From Amphibalanus amphitrite (Eukaryota > Arthropoda > Thecostraca > Balanomorpha > Balanidae): a stretch of 64,000 nt of DNA. The position numbers were made by a program, and so were the translations under genes. Within the stretch, counting starts at the first letter, position 1. Each line of letters starts with the position of its first letter. The notes under the pieces are model-generated. The model saw only the letters and a list, made by a program, of their open reading frames with translations. It was not told where the DNA came from and ran no database searches. Of the stretch, positions 25,233 to 37,456 are shown piece by piece. The stretch spans positions 559,001 through 623,000 of the forward strand of contig NW_024881611.1 of the NCBI RefSeq assembly GCF_019059575.1, in the 5' to 3' direction.

Positions 25233-28200
25233 AGAGAGAGGTCGAGGTAGAACGAGGCGACAAGACAGTTGAAGATGGAGCGAAGTGGGGAATGAAGCAG
25301 CTGTCACGCAGCCGCAGGCGTCAACATGTGGAGAGTGCTGGCAGTATCAGATGACGTACGTCACACATCACGCGTCAGCTGTCGCGCGTCATCTGTCACA
25401 CGCGTGATGTGCGGAGCGCGGAGCGTCACTGCGCGGCTGGGCTGGACTTCGACCGGGCCGACATTAGGCAAACAAGCAGCCATCATCGGCCGGAGACAGG
25501 CGCCCCGCTTCCCCCGCGGCGTTCTAGAGGGCGAACCAGAGGGGCACGGACGCCAGACCTGCGGCGGGGCAGGCGCCCCACTGAAGAGGGGCAGGCGCCC
25601 CGATCTGCGGAGGGGAGGAAGCCCAAACAACGGCGGACGGGCACGGCTTGCTGCGATAAATCATCGACAGCGGGAGATATGGTGGGGAGGGACCAACGAT
25701 TACCACAATCGCAGCGCTCGCGGCACATCCACTTCGCAGCTTCGGGCTTTATCGACGATTTTCGCTCGCTGGTTTGCGATCATCGATCTGCTCTCTTCCA
25801 CACTTATCTCATGCTGAGTGAACTGAAAACCCATCAGTTTATCCTTCAAATACATGGACTCAGTCTATCAGCACCACTAACCGTTTTTATGGCTTTGAAG
25901 TTACAGATAACTCCCCGAACGACTGTGTACTGTATACTTGTATAACCCGGCCTGCCATTCACCCTCGCCCGGCACACGGGGTCCACGGCGCGCGATTGCG
26001 CCACCACCGTCCCATGATCCTCTGCGCGGGGGCGCACACTCGAGCGGGCCGGCCGGTGACACGGGACAGGTTTACGGTGTCGGGCGCGCCTGGCACTATT
26101 TACAGTGACACGGCCGAGACGGACCGACCCGGCCCGGCGGCGGGCGCCAGACGGATCAGCGCCGGTGACGGACGCTCACCCCCGCCGGACAGACAGCCGG
26201 GACGGGTCACTGAGCTGACCCTGGGCGCGAGAGGGTGTCTGTCTGTCTGCGACAGGTGCCACACATCGCCAGGTCGGCCGTGGTCCTGCGATATTGTCCA
26301 AACGACCCACGCGTGACCTCGATCGTCGCCTACATCGGGGATTCAGGTGCCCCGGGACCCCAGTACAGACTGGGACACAGCGGCGCCCGGCCGGCCGGCC
26401 TTGTGACGCCGGTGCCGCAGCTGCCGGCGACAGCCGCGGCCTGTCACTGACAGCCGCATATCGCACCGCAGAATACGGACAGCTCCACAGGCCGCGACAG
26501 TGGCACACGGCTCAGACGGCCCCCGGGCCGGTGGTGACGGGGCCCCGAGCCGACCGGTCCGCCCCGGCCGCGCTCGAAGCTTGCAGCCGACCGCCAATGT
26601 CGTAAATTGCCACCAATCAGAGCAGGGTGAAGGCGCGGCGGGCCGGTGGTGCCGAGTGGCCGTGGGCCCATTCAGCGCCCACTGGGTACAGCTGTGGCTG
26701 GCGTGGGACGCGACGGCCGCGGACGGCCGCGGACTCCGTCAGGTCGGGGAGCTGAGCCTCCGAGCCGCCGCGCCGCGCCAGTGTCACGGGAATAGGCGAC
26801 AAACACGTCGGCCCGTCCGCCAACGCAGTTACGCAAAACAGGCAGCGGCGGCGGCGGAGGACGGAGCCAAATCGGATTACGGTCATCTCACCGGGCCGCG
26901 CGACCACGCGGAATGCGAATATGCGTGTACCTAATGGCGAAAATACAATGAACTGGCAAACACGGACATACAAAGGGAATTAGGGGCACCAGCTATGGAC
27001 ACGCACACCTTAGGGGAGATTTTATCACTAACAATGAACTCTAAGGTAGCAGCGGCAGCTGCATATGAACACCAGTAACAAAGGACACTGCGCACATTCA
27101 CTGATAAACAGACAGACGTGTATTCATTGCAGACCGCCGCTGGCACACCGGGCCGTACAAACACCTGCTCACGCGATAGGGTCGTGAGTGCGCCGGCTGT
27201 ATGAATGAACCGTCGGGCGGCCCGGCGTCGGTCCAGTATCGACGTGCGCTGCAGCCGTCCATTCGTGTACATACAGACGATCTGTCATCGGCAGCGGGAG
27301 GCCGACCACCTGTACGGCCGAGGCCGCCGCTGCCGCCCCGCCGCAGCCCACAGCCGCCCGCCGGGACCGAGGAGGCAGTATTGATAATTCGCCGACCCTT
27401 CACTGCACGACTGCACCGCAACGGTGACCCATTTCAGGTCCTCCACCGCGCGCACCTCTCCCGTCCCCACCCGTCTGGCGGCGTGCGTGAGCCGGCGCCG
27501 CCACGCACAGTTCTTCGCATCGTCAACTCGAACAAGCCAACGACGGCGACGACGACTAACGACGACGGTAACGATGGCGAGGTTATCAGTACATAGCGAG
27601 TCACGAAAATGTGGTACAAAAACAACCGGGCGTGTGGAGTTGACGAAATGTCTGTCCGTGACACCAGTGCTCGGCACTCACCTGATTGCTGCAAGCCGCC
27701 GCGTGCTGTCTGAAGGTGATTGACCGGTTGGTGAGACTTGTGCAATAAACGGCTGCTGACGGCGTGGATACAGTCCGAGCGACACAACTCCCCCTCACAG
27801 TCCTCGACCTGTACAAAGTCCTCCTCCCCTCGGACACCTGGCAGAGCGCAGGAGCGGCTGACGGGCGCACCCCACCCGACTGACGACGAACTCACACTGC
27901 CCGCCGGGCGGCCGCCGTACGACGGCCGGCCCCGAGCCGCCGGGCTCGAGCTGCCAACTTCGGCCGCCGAGCGGCGCTAGTGTCGCGCCGGACTGCTCCG
28001 GGCAGCCGCGGCAGGGGTCCTCCGCAGCCGACAGGCCGTCCGACTGGCCCAGGGAACGTGAGGTGCTGGATGTCACCTCCCCGTAACTAGTGGGTTCTCA
28101 TTAAAGAGGGACATTAAATCAGCCTCCTATTCCGATGCTGCGCGCGAGGCCGACCATGCGGAGCTAAACACAGCCATCAACAACATGCGGTAATATTACA

Positions 28201-28720
28201 CCAACTTTCGCAAAAATTATAACTTCGGAGGATACCCGCGGTCCCGCGCTAGCCCCATGCGCTTAGATATATGCATTTGTTCCAGTAAACTAAAAGGAGG
28301 ACGAGTGATGCTGTAAAAGCCGGCGTAGACGGTAGGTGCGCCACAATTTGTTACCCGCAAGCATTATAGCCCGCAAGTCACATGTGAGAAATTTGAGTCT
28401 CAGACCATTTAGGCAGTAATCCATCACCACCAGTATTTCAGCTAAGTGAAGTGTGATTTATCATTGAGAACCATTCAAAATCATTTGCATATGAGTGCCG
28501 ACAAACAGCATATCGATTAATTAAGTTCAAAGGCTTTCCTCAGTCCAAAATATTTTAGACGGTTACGGATGATTACGTACCTATAACCTATTCGATCGTT
28601 TTTTACTCACTCGTGTCACTAGATATCGCCAATATAAGACTATAGTATAAAAACAAAAGCGTCTTTTCTTATTCATCTTTTCAGTAAAGCCTCATGTCTT
28701 TCTAATTAGGTACAGTTCGC
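25233..28720. other. CpG-rich unassigned DNA
   Basis: CpG-rich to about 28.0 kb. Overlapping open frames of 100-180 codons occur on both strands. None is recognised, and none has a convincing chain of splice sites. Confidence 0.4.
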
Positions 28721-28741
28721 GTTTGCGAACCCCATTGCGGC

Positions 28742-28864
28742 AGGGTTGCGTAGTCGAAATCGGAGTCTACAGTTCTGCCCCCATTCGCGGAAGAAGTCGA
28801 TTTTTTAAAAGTTGGTTCGGAGGTGGAGTCGGTGTCATTGAAAATCTATCGACTCCGCAGCCCT
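28742..28864. mobile_element. Degenerate copy of a GGAGTCGG inverted-repeat element
   Basis: Begins AGGGTTGCGTAGTCG and ends CGACTCCGCAGCCCT, matching the termini of the two copies at 58019-58293. Also shares the internal ACAGTTCTGCCC and TTTTAAA segments. Confidence 0.65.
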
Positions 28865-29100
28865 GCTTCGCGGTATTTGTTTCGACAACCGACGTAGCCG
28901 CTGTGATCAGCCAATGGAAGCGATCCCATTATTTTAGTAAAGCTACCCCGAGCCTAGAATGATGCAGGTCAGGTATCGTTTCAGGAATGGTGAGGCAGGA
29001 TATCACATATGAGGCTAACTCGTGCACGTTTGCGTGAAAAGCTAGGTGAAAGCTCAATGGTTTGATCATGGAGTGATAATTCTGATCACAGAACGTTTAA

Positions 29101-29566
29101 AGGGACCCTCCCACCTTAACATTAGATTTGAGTTGAGATAGCCAAATTGGTGGCCATGGCCTGAAAATACCGGTTTGGGCACTCACAACATCGAAAAATG
29201 CTTTAATTCGGAGATATCGAATTTCAAACTTGCAGTTTTCGGATTCTAAGGGGCTAATGCATTGGTATGCCCCCTTAGAATTTGTGACGTCAGCGGAGAT
29301 CTAACGATTTTAAATCTTTTACTAAAACGTTTGGTAGCACGCGGTGGTATATGCTGCTTTGCGCGCAACAAATGCCGCACTTTCAAATAAAGTCGCTAGG
29401 AACAGCAGAGATCCCAAAAAGTAAACAAAAGTAAAAGTCTAATATCTTGAAAACCGGTGAATATTTTTCGATGAAATTTGGTAGATATTCGTTTTTGCTC
29501 TTTCTGAACCGAGCGACATCACTTTCATGCCAATTCATTAACTTTTTTGAAGGTGGGAGGGTCCCT
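29101..29566. mobile_element. MITE with 17-bp inverted ends and TTAA duplication
   Basis: AGGGACCCTCCCACCTT at 29101-29117 is repeated in reverse complement at 29550-29566. TTAA flanks both sides (29097-29100 and 29567-29570). The 466-bp interior has no transposase. A TTAA target is typical of piggyBac-type transposition, so a piggyBac-like origin is inferred. Confidence 0.75.
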
Positions 29567-29570
29567 TTAA

Positions 29571-32500
29571 GTCTTCTTTTGAGTTTCATTGACACAGTTG
29601 ATGCATGATACAAGCAAGCCAATATGCAGGCTCCCTTTCATCCAGCATAAAGCCATAATTCTTTTATAGACCGCTGTTCTGGAATCGAGATGAGAAATTG
29701 CACTCCACTGGGATCGTCACACAAAGTTCCCAGACGAACGAGTGTCGGGAAGTCAAACAGTGACAGCTTTAGGCGTTTCTCGCAACCGCGCCACAAAACC
29801 GCAAGTGCCTCAGACTCCTTCCCCGATAGAGGCATCTCTATAGCCGAGACGTCATCCCAGAACTGAGCCTCGGCTCTGCCATCACTCTCGACACTCGCGC
29901 CTGGAATGAACCCAAATAAAACGTGATCACTGGCCTGAATGGAGCCGCCGTAATCCCATCAATGTCGCTCGTTCGTTGGGCGGCCCAGTCGGTCCTGCGA
30001 ACGCATCGCTGGATCGTGGTAATTTACGGCGCCATGATTCAAACGGTCAGCCGGCGCGGGTCGTGCGCCCGGCTCGACAGATCGCTACCCGCTCCTCCCA
30101 AGGGTCTCGCTGCACCCCCACAACTACTATCAGCTATTGCCAAACAAGTCTGCCGGCGAGGGCCGCCAGCCGGCGACCTTCCGCTGATGGACGATATCGC
30201 CACACATGGGGCGCGATGTAAACGAATGGCCTTCATTAGTGGCGTCGCCAGAATCGTCTTCATTAGTGCGCTTAGCTATACGACCGTCTCGGTGCAGCAC
30301 AGTGGCGCGCGGTGGCGCGGTGGCGGCTTTGGTGGCGCCTTGGCGACGATGGTTGCGCGATGGCCGCGATGCTGTCGCGGTGGAGGCGTTGGCGCTGCAG
30401 CGTCTGGCGATATAAAGTGCCGACTTTTTTCCTTCACGACAGGCCATCTTGAGTATGAGAAATAGATTGGTGACACCCCACAGACTTGGTTGGCGTGGAA
30501 AAGCCGGCTGAGGCGCAGAAGTGTCGTTTATAATTTAGTGCACCGTCTGGAACTTGAATCAGAAACGCTCACCCCGTGATGAAGAGATTACCAGTTTTAT
30601 TAAAACCCAGCCGGTGACATTCAGTGACTGTCCGTGCTAGGCACATCACATCACTCCGCGGCTCAACCAGGCGTGTGAAAAGTTCTCATTTCTTAGGTGA
30701 CAAATGTATGTCACTGGAGACGTACCAAATTCCCAGATAAAGACACCTGAGCTTGTAATACCCGCCGCCAGCTCGTCCGATAAGACTCGTGCGTCACTGG
30801 CTCAGCTCACCGTAAGCCCGTGTTCCGCGGCCATCACGGCTGCGCGACGCGCCGTTCGTTTGCCGTGCGGAATTTCCGCATGTGCCATTTTGGTGCCGAA
30901 ATAACGTTGGCGCGAAGATTTGTGGTCTCCTTATATTCCAGCAGGTAACAATTTCGCCCTCTCATCACCATTTGGCGACGGATATCGGCCGGCGCCGCCT
31001 CTGTTCGGCCGTTCCGCTCTTCATGACGTGTAACGCAGATGAAACTCGCGTCCGCGCGCCGTCTCGGAGCGGACAAAGCGGGTCTCTGCGCGCGGAACAG
31101 CGGACGGCGGCGGACGGCGGCGGACGGCGGCGGCGAGCGTCCGTCCGGGAGCCTGTTGCCGGTCTTTAGAAGTCGATATAGCGGGCGGCGGGTGTCGCTG
31201 ACGGCGGCCGAGTGTCGCTCCGTCGCCGCGCCGGCCATTAACTCGGTACGTGCTCACGGGGCGCCGCTGTTCCGATTTCCCCTCGCTCCCCGCCCCTCAG
31301 CGGACGGCGATGAAGGGTGGCTTCCGGAGGCGGCTTGGATTACCTCCGACTCCGCATCTGGGAGGTTTTGGTCCATTCAGGTCCGACTTATGGCTCCTGG
31401 CGGGCACGGGTCGCGTGGCAGAGCGTACTATTTTTATATTTCTGGTCTATGGATGTGATTTTATAGTTCTCGTATATTTAGCTTCTTGGCATAGTTTTAG
31501 AGTTCCAACTTGATTTTTTTTTTGCAGAAGTTATAACATTTACCAGACACTCGGGCTCTCTGTTCCCTGCAAACCCATCTCATTGCGACTGCCACTCTTC
31601 CAGACCCGTCGCTCTGAAGCCCTCCCTGCTCCTGCGTCCTTCCCTCGGTTAGGTACATACGTCTGTAAGCTCCCTGGTTTTTATGAACTGGACCTCGCTG
31701 CTTTCCAACTATACTTCTCTGATCAACTGCAGCAAAATGCTGCGACAGCACAATGACGGCGGCGTGGGCTGAAAATGTCGCGCCAGAAAACCGAATCGGA
31801 ACTCCCGATTTCCGGAGCCCCAGCAAAGTGCCAATATTTTGGGCGGCTCGATCCGGCTAGTCCTCGGCAAGTAACTGCTCTCACTCTAAAGGAGGTGAAT
31901 CGGATTCTCTTATCTCGGTTTAAAACGCACCAGCTGCTGTATCAGCATTATCTCGGTACATTTGTTACTACGATCGTCAGGAGGCACCCTCATATCTGCG
32001 AATTGGTGCAATGAACAGGTAGCTAACAAGATGATTTTAACAATACCTTGAATGCTGACTGGTTATTGTCGGAATAAGTCAGTGGTCCAAGGATGAACCC
32101 ATCCTACTTGTATTCATATAAGCATGGGGAACTCGTATTTTGAAAGGGCTATTCAAAGTCTTATGCATGATAGAACTGTTGAATGGTTACGATTTTGCTA
32201 ATTTATACAGATGCCTGTACGTTAGCTGAGAAGATTGAACTTGGAACATGCTGCACAATTAGCATGACATCAGAAGAAAATCAGCACATGATATTTGATC
32301 TTTACGATAAGCAAGCTTTCCATGTGTGATGAATCGTATCTGACCTTATAAATGCCACATAAACTTGAAACGGCATTTGCGAGTGCAAGCTGCACACGCC
32401 CAACTGACTTCATTTACTCATGGTAATCAGCTGTTAATTGCCACCACGATGATGTGTAAAGACACGCTATGTGAGCACGAATGCCTGATCCAGATACAAA

Positions 32501-33600
32501 ATTCAACGGCTAACTAGACCCAAACCCCAAACGATACACCGGAAATGTTTTAGTGCTTGTGCCTTGTATTACATCATACCATTACCACAACATCGTACAT
32601 GTCCCAGCGGTTAGCATGTCTTTCGTTTGGCGTCCGTGGTAATTTCGCATCCATCAGACGCATTCAATCACCATAAGCGGGGGAGGCGTACAATTATTTC
32701 TCGATCGACCCGGCGCTGTTCAGGCTAATGATGCATGGCACATTGGGCTCGTGTCATTATATTATCCCTTTTATGATGAAGCGTCGACGGTATTTGTCGT
32801 ATGTCACACAAAGACGTGCAGGGAACAATAAGGGTAAACTATCGTATACACATGCACTGCTCGGTATTATTGTAGCTTACATAGTGGTACTGATTTATTT
32901 AGAAGATCGTCTTTATCAATACACACCTATACCTATTTATATACACTGTGCCTATACCTACACACAGGTAGGTGCGTTGCTGCCATGGAGTCACGCGTCG
33001 CCTGTATAGCCGTTTTATTTTTATATAGATTATACAAAACACACCTTATTCAGCGTCCGAAGTCAGAAATATATAAATCACTTGGGTAAGTTTACGGGTC
33101 CTTGATTTCTTAAAAAGTGGGTTGCAACTAGCAATTTGCAGCAAGGCTAAATACGAAAACGCAAGTCACTCCACGTAGAACCGAGTGCTAACAAAGACAA
33201 ACAGTGCCTCACTCTGGCAGGGAATATTTGTCGGCCTTCAGTCAGTTCGCACTCCAGTTCTGCTCGCAGGGTTTCCAGAGGTAGTGTGAAAAGTTCAGAG
33301 TGTGACGTCATTATTCTGCTGCTGCCGGCTGCTTTTGACAGGAACCGCCGGCAAATTGCTTGTTAGATACACATCAACACCACTTTATTAAGCTGTAGCT
33401 TAGGAGCTATTACAAGCTTTCAGCTGAACTTCCACGTCGGTAAAATATTGTCAATTAATTTTCAGCATTAACCTGAAACTATTTTTTTGCGATGGTTTTG
33501 TTATCTTTTATGCTCAAAATGTTCCGAAAACAAAATAAACCCTTTTTATAAAAAGGACTATTTTCTATATTTTGATATAGGAAGAACTACATTCTATGAA
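29571..33600. other. Unassigned DNA
   Basis: A CpG-rich tract at about 29.95-31.4 kb includes a short CGGCGGACGG tandem near 31105-31135. The rest is AT-rich. No gene recognised. Confidence 0.4.
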
Positions 33601-33640
33601 AAATAATGTTTGACGCGGAAGCTTATTACCTACACGTTGA

Positions 33641-33710
33641 CCAATCATATTGCGTAGTTCAAACCCATTGGCTGTAAGCAGCATGCTGATTGGCTGACGA
33701 TGACGTGACT
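33641..33710. promoter_or_regulatory. CCAAT-box cluster with CRE-like site
   Basis: Within 70 bp lie ACCAATCA, CCATTGGCTG and GATTGGCTGA (CCAAT in both orientations) and ATGACGTGAC, a CRE-like half site. Clustering like this is common in proximal promoters, but no adjoining exon was found. Confidence 0.2.
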
Positions 33711-34130
33711 GCATTTCTCAGCAAGGCACGCATTCCTCTACAAGGCACTCTTTACGGGACGAGAAATGGGAGATCTTCGGCTAGGGTGATCGTTGGGCCG
33801 TAAAAACTCCTGATTTGTGCTAGTCTCAGCTCAAGCTACGAAACTGCTAGGTATTCCAGTTTAAAACCCCATGCAAAAAGTGAACTATTTTCTTTAAAGC
33901 TCTTCAAGCTTAACATCTATTGGATATGTATGTGATACGGTCTCAATCCCCTCATAGTGCTATCTCTATCATCTTCTTATGTGAGGTCTCTGACTGTCTC
34001 TGTCGCCACTGTTCTTGCGATCTGTGTATGTGCCATGTAAGCACACAGTGCCCCCAGTAATGCACTGTCTCTATTCCAGTGCTGGTCCTCTGCACTGTTT
34101 CCAGTCCTCAGTCTCTACAGTCCTCAGTTT

Positions 34131-34770
34131 ATGCGTGCAGTCTGTATCTGCCCCTCTGCGGCCTGTCTCGCTACTATGCAGTCTGTCTCTATACCTACCC
34201 TATATATGTGTGCTACCTGTCTCTGCGCCAGCACGGCCTGTCTCTGGCCCAGTGCCGTCTGTCTCTGTCCATGTGCGGCCTGTCTCTGCCCCAGTGCGGT
34301 CTGTCTCTGTCCCTGTGCGGTCTGTCTCTGTCCCAGTGCGGCCTGTCTATGACCCTGTGCAGTCTGTCTCTGGCCCTGTAGGGTCTGTCTCTGTCCCTGT
34401 GGGGTCTGTCTCTGTCCCTGTGCGGCCTGTCTCTGTCCCTGTGCGGCCCGGCCCGTCTCTGTCCCAGTGCGGTCTGTCTCTGCCCCAGTGCGGTCTGTCT
34501 CTGCAGTCCTGTGGGGTCTGTCTCTGTCCCTGTGGGGTCTGTCTCTGGCCCTGTGGGGTCTGTCTCTGTCCCTGTGCGGTCTGTCTCTGCCCCAGTGCGG
34601 TCTGTCTCTGCAGTCCTGTGGGGTCTGTCTCTGTCCCTGTGGGGTCTGTCTCTGGCCCTGTGGGGTCTGTCTCTGTCCCTGTGCGGTCTGTCTCTGTCCC
34701 AGTGCGGTCTGTCTCTGTCCCAGTGCGGTCTGTCTCGATCCCTGCTCCTGGTCTGTTCCGATCCCTGCTC
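34131..34770. repeat. 21-bp minisatellite (TCTGTCTCTGTCCCTGTGCGG)
   Basis: About 27 tandem units, sharpest at 34205-34740, with variants CCAGTGCGG and GGCCCTGTGGGG. Because 21 is a multiple of three and the unit lacks stops, long frames exist on both strands (257 and 237 codons) as 7-residue repeats. They are treated as repeat artefacts. Confidence 0.9.
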
Positions 34771-34774
34771 CTGG

Positions 34775-35780
34775 GCCTCGTTTCATAAAGCGAGTCCGTA
34801 ACTTACGCCGGTTTTTGGGCTTGTATTGCAAGCGCATGTGAAGCGATAAATTTATTTCCCCTTCTCCTTTCTGTTCTAGCTTGCAAGATGAATAAATTCA
34901 ACGATTCAAACTATCATTAACCGTGTTTACATAGGGTTCCCTTAATCTTCCCCTATTTGTCTCTTAAATGTCCCTTATAAAGGAATCCTCTGTCTCCTTT
35001 ACCTCGCTTCACTACAAATATGGCGCAACTAAGTCATTCCCGAAGCAGTTTGCAATTTTTACTTACCTTTAGGGCTCTCCCAAATAGCTTCCAGACTAGA
35101 CACTGAGGTAAAAGTGATAGCACATGAAAGCTCAAAGCAAGAAAAATCAGAAAACTATCTGGCATTTAACATACTTTAAACGGCTGAGCTATTATTCAAG
35201 TAGGTGTTATCACATCCACGGCAATATCAGAACATAGCACCTGTCGAATTTCTGCCTTGACTTTCTGCCGTTTATGCGTTAATGCCACTTAAAAATCCTC
35301 AGTCGGCGCACGTGCGCTTGTCGAGTCGGGGACCACCAGTCGGACGATTCGGAACTGCCGGCCAATCAGCACGCCGCTTTTGTGATTTGGTAGTTTGAGA
35401 ACCACTGGATATGGTAGCGTAGCAGCTTTTGGAAAGGCGCTACGCTACCAAATCCTCCCCTATTTGTCGCTTAAAGAGGGAATTGAAGGGCAGGATAAAA
35501 ATACTTCAAAATATGAATTGTTGAATTTCGAGTATTAAATAAGCCCAATTTCTATTGTTTACAGCATAAACGATGCTTTGTATGCTTCTAACAACAATAG
35601 CGCCCATAGCAACGTTACACGCGATCGCTATGATGCCTAAAATTCGATCTGAAAATAGGGGAGAAATAGGGGAAGATTAAGGGAACCCTATGTAAACACG
35701 GCATTATCGCTTCACATCAGTACTTACAATACAAGACTAAAAACCGGCGTAAGTTACGGACTCGCTTTATGAAACGAGGG
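34775..35780. mobile_element. 1-kb foldback element inserted in the 21-bp minisatellite
   Basis: Outer inverted ends of about 41 bp begin CCTCGTTTCATAAAGCGAG. A second inverted pair inside (near 34925-34963 and 35655-35698) carries GTTTACATAGGGTTCCC. CCTGG at 34770-34774 and 35781-35785 may be the target duplication. Minisatellite-like sequence resumes at 35785. No transposase frame. Confidence 0.75.
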
Positions 35781-35785
35781 CCTGG

Positions 35786-37224
35786 TCTGTTCCTGTCCCT
35801 GCGTGGGATCGGTGCCAGTGACTGCACGACCCTGAGCGATGGCCCGGCTCCGGCCCACTGTTCACGCACTGCTCGCCCGAGCGGAAGCCGGATTGTGTGA
35901 TGAACGGCGTCAGTGCCGTCGCCTTTGTGCCGAACGCGTGCGGCGAGCGATCCCTGATTTTCTCTGCTGTGTGGAATGATGCGGTTCGTTGTACGGTCAT
36001 TGGTTTCAATCGACAGCCAAGTTCAGCCGAGTGGCTCGTCGATGGGTTCAGCGCATGCGACGCACAAAGAAGGATCGAAAATCGATCTTATGTTTCAAAA
36101 AGATAAATTGGAATTGAATATGATGTGGGATAAAAGAGAAAGCAACAACCATTCAATAAACATGTGTCGTGGATAATATATCAGTTTTACTTGCAAGCTA
36201 ATTAAAATTTGCCGCAGAGATGTCGATCAGTTAATAAGCCTCTGATCGTTAATACACTTTAAGTATCGTCACAGTTTATCGGCTTCATTCGTCATTGCTG
36301 ATGTGGGACAACTTCGCTGGCAAAATGAGGTGTGCGTGTTCGAAACCTGGCGCGTTAGTGGGGCGTTACCACAGCAACATGCAGGGGAGGATCACCCCGA
36401 TTTAATAATTGATGTGCTTCTCATGTCTCCATTAGGCCGAGGGATGGCTGGCATACCGACAAATCCGCCGCAGTGCAGCCGCCCATTAGAACCCGACACC
36501 GGTGCGGGCTCCGTGATTTACTCTCGGGCGGGGAGGGGGCGGGGGCGGGGGCGGCACGCTCGGCTGCCGGCGACACCCTGCTCTCCTCCATCATCGGGTG
36601 CGGGCTGTGGCGGCGCCGCCGGCGGCGGCGGTAGGAATGCGGGATACAGCGCGGTGCCACACTGATCAATGATCAGAACTGTGCAGAATCGGTGTATGTA
36701 GACGTATACGTGCAGTGCAGTTCCAGCGAGTGTGTACTGCGTGGCGTATCCGCACGCAGCGACGAGATGGCGCTGGATAGCCATCAATGAGGGAGTTATC
36801 ATCAGAGACACCACCCAGCGTCATCAGAGACGCCAGCGAGCGTCATCAGAGGAGTCTTATCGCGTCATCAGAGGGATGCAGGCTCGTTTTCGGCCAGTCT
36901 TATAGCTGCTGATGATGGTTTTAGTGTCGACAACGGCCCTGCCAAGCAGTCTAGACGGGTCATGAACTGCGGCAGTGGACCGACAAGCACCCTCATCGTC
37001 CATTCTGAGCACTTAACTAATTGTCATGGGCTGGCGAGTTAGGTTGAGTGGAAGTGTTACTGCGTGACACGTATTTAAAGGTCATCAAACGGCAAAGACT
37101 GGGCAAGCATTAGTGATGGAAATGCCAAGAAATTAAAACAAACGCTCTTACCCATAGCATTTCCGAGGCCGTGTATAATCAACAACAAAAGTTCCATGAT
37201 CGTTCTGTTTAGTTAGTTATATGC
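35786..37224. other. Unassigned DNA
   Basis: A degenerate tandem of GCGTCATCAGAG lies at about 36798-36880. CpG-rich at 36520-36660. No gene recognised. Confidence 0.4.
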
Positions 37225-37456
37225 ACAGGTCTCGCGAGATTAAGCGGTAGGTTTTGCACTTTTACATTTCCGGTTATATCTCAGAAACTAATCGATCTAC
37301 GTTGAAGCCATTCTACACGATCTGCATGGCCGGCTTGTTACCCAACAAGTCGATCGCATCTTCAACACTTAAAAGCTTAAGACGACGAAGATATAGCATG
37401 AAGTACACTAAATTTTCTAGGTGCAAAACCTACCGTTAAAACCCTCGAGACCTGTA
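37225..37456. mobile_element. 232-bp inverted-repeat element
   Basis: The left end ACAGGTCTCGCGAGATT runs into GCGGTAGGTTTTGCAC. The right end is the reverse complement with a few changes (GTGCAAAACCTACCG, then TCGAGACCTGT). Arms are about 35 bp. No coding content. Confidence 0.7.

Noticed and set aside
29383..29622. 79-codon minus-strand frame
   Set aside because: Mostly inside the TTAA-flanked MITE and runs over its right end, so it is not a gene.
34015..34841. Long open frames (257 codons plus, 237 codons minus) as repeat proteins
   Set aside because: They arise from a stop-free 21-bp minisatellite. Both strands and several frames are open, with no start context, domain or splice support.
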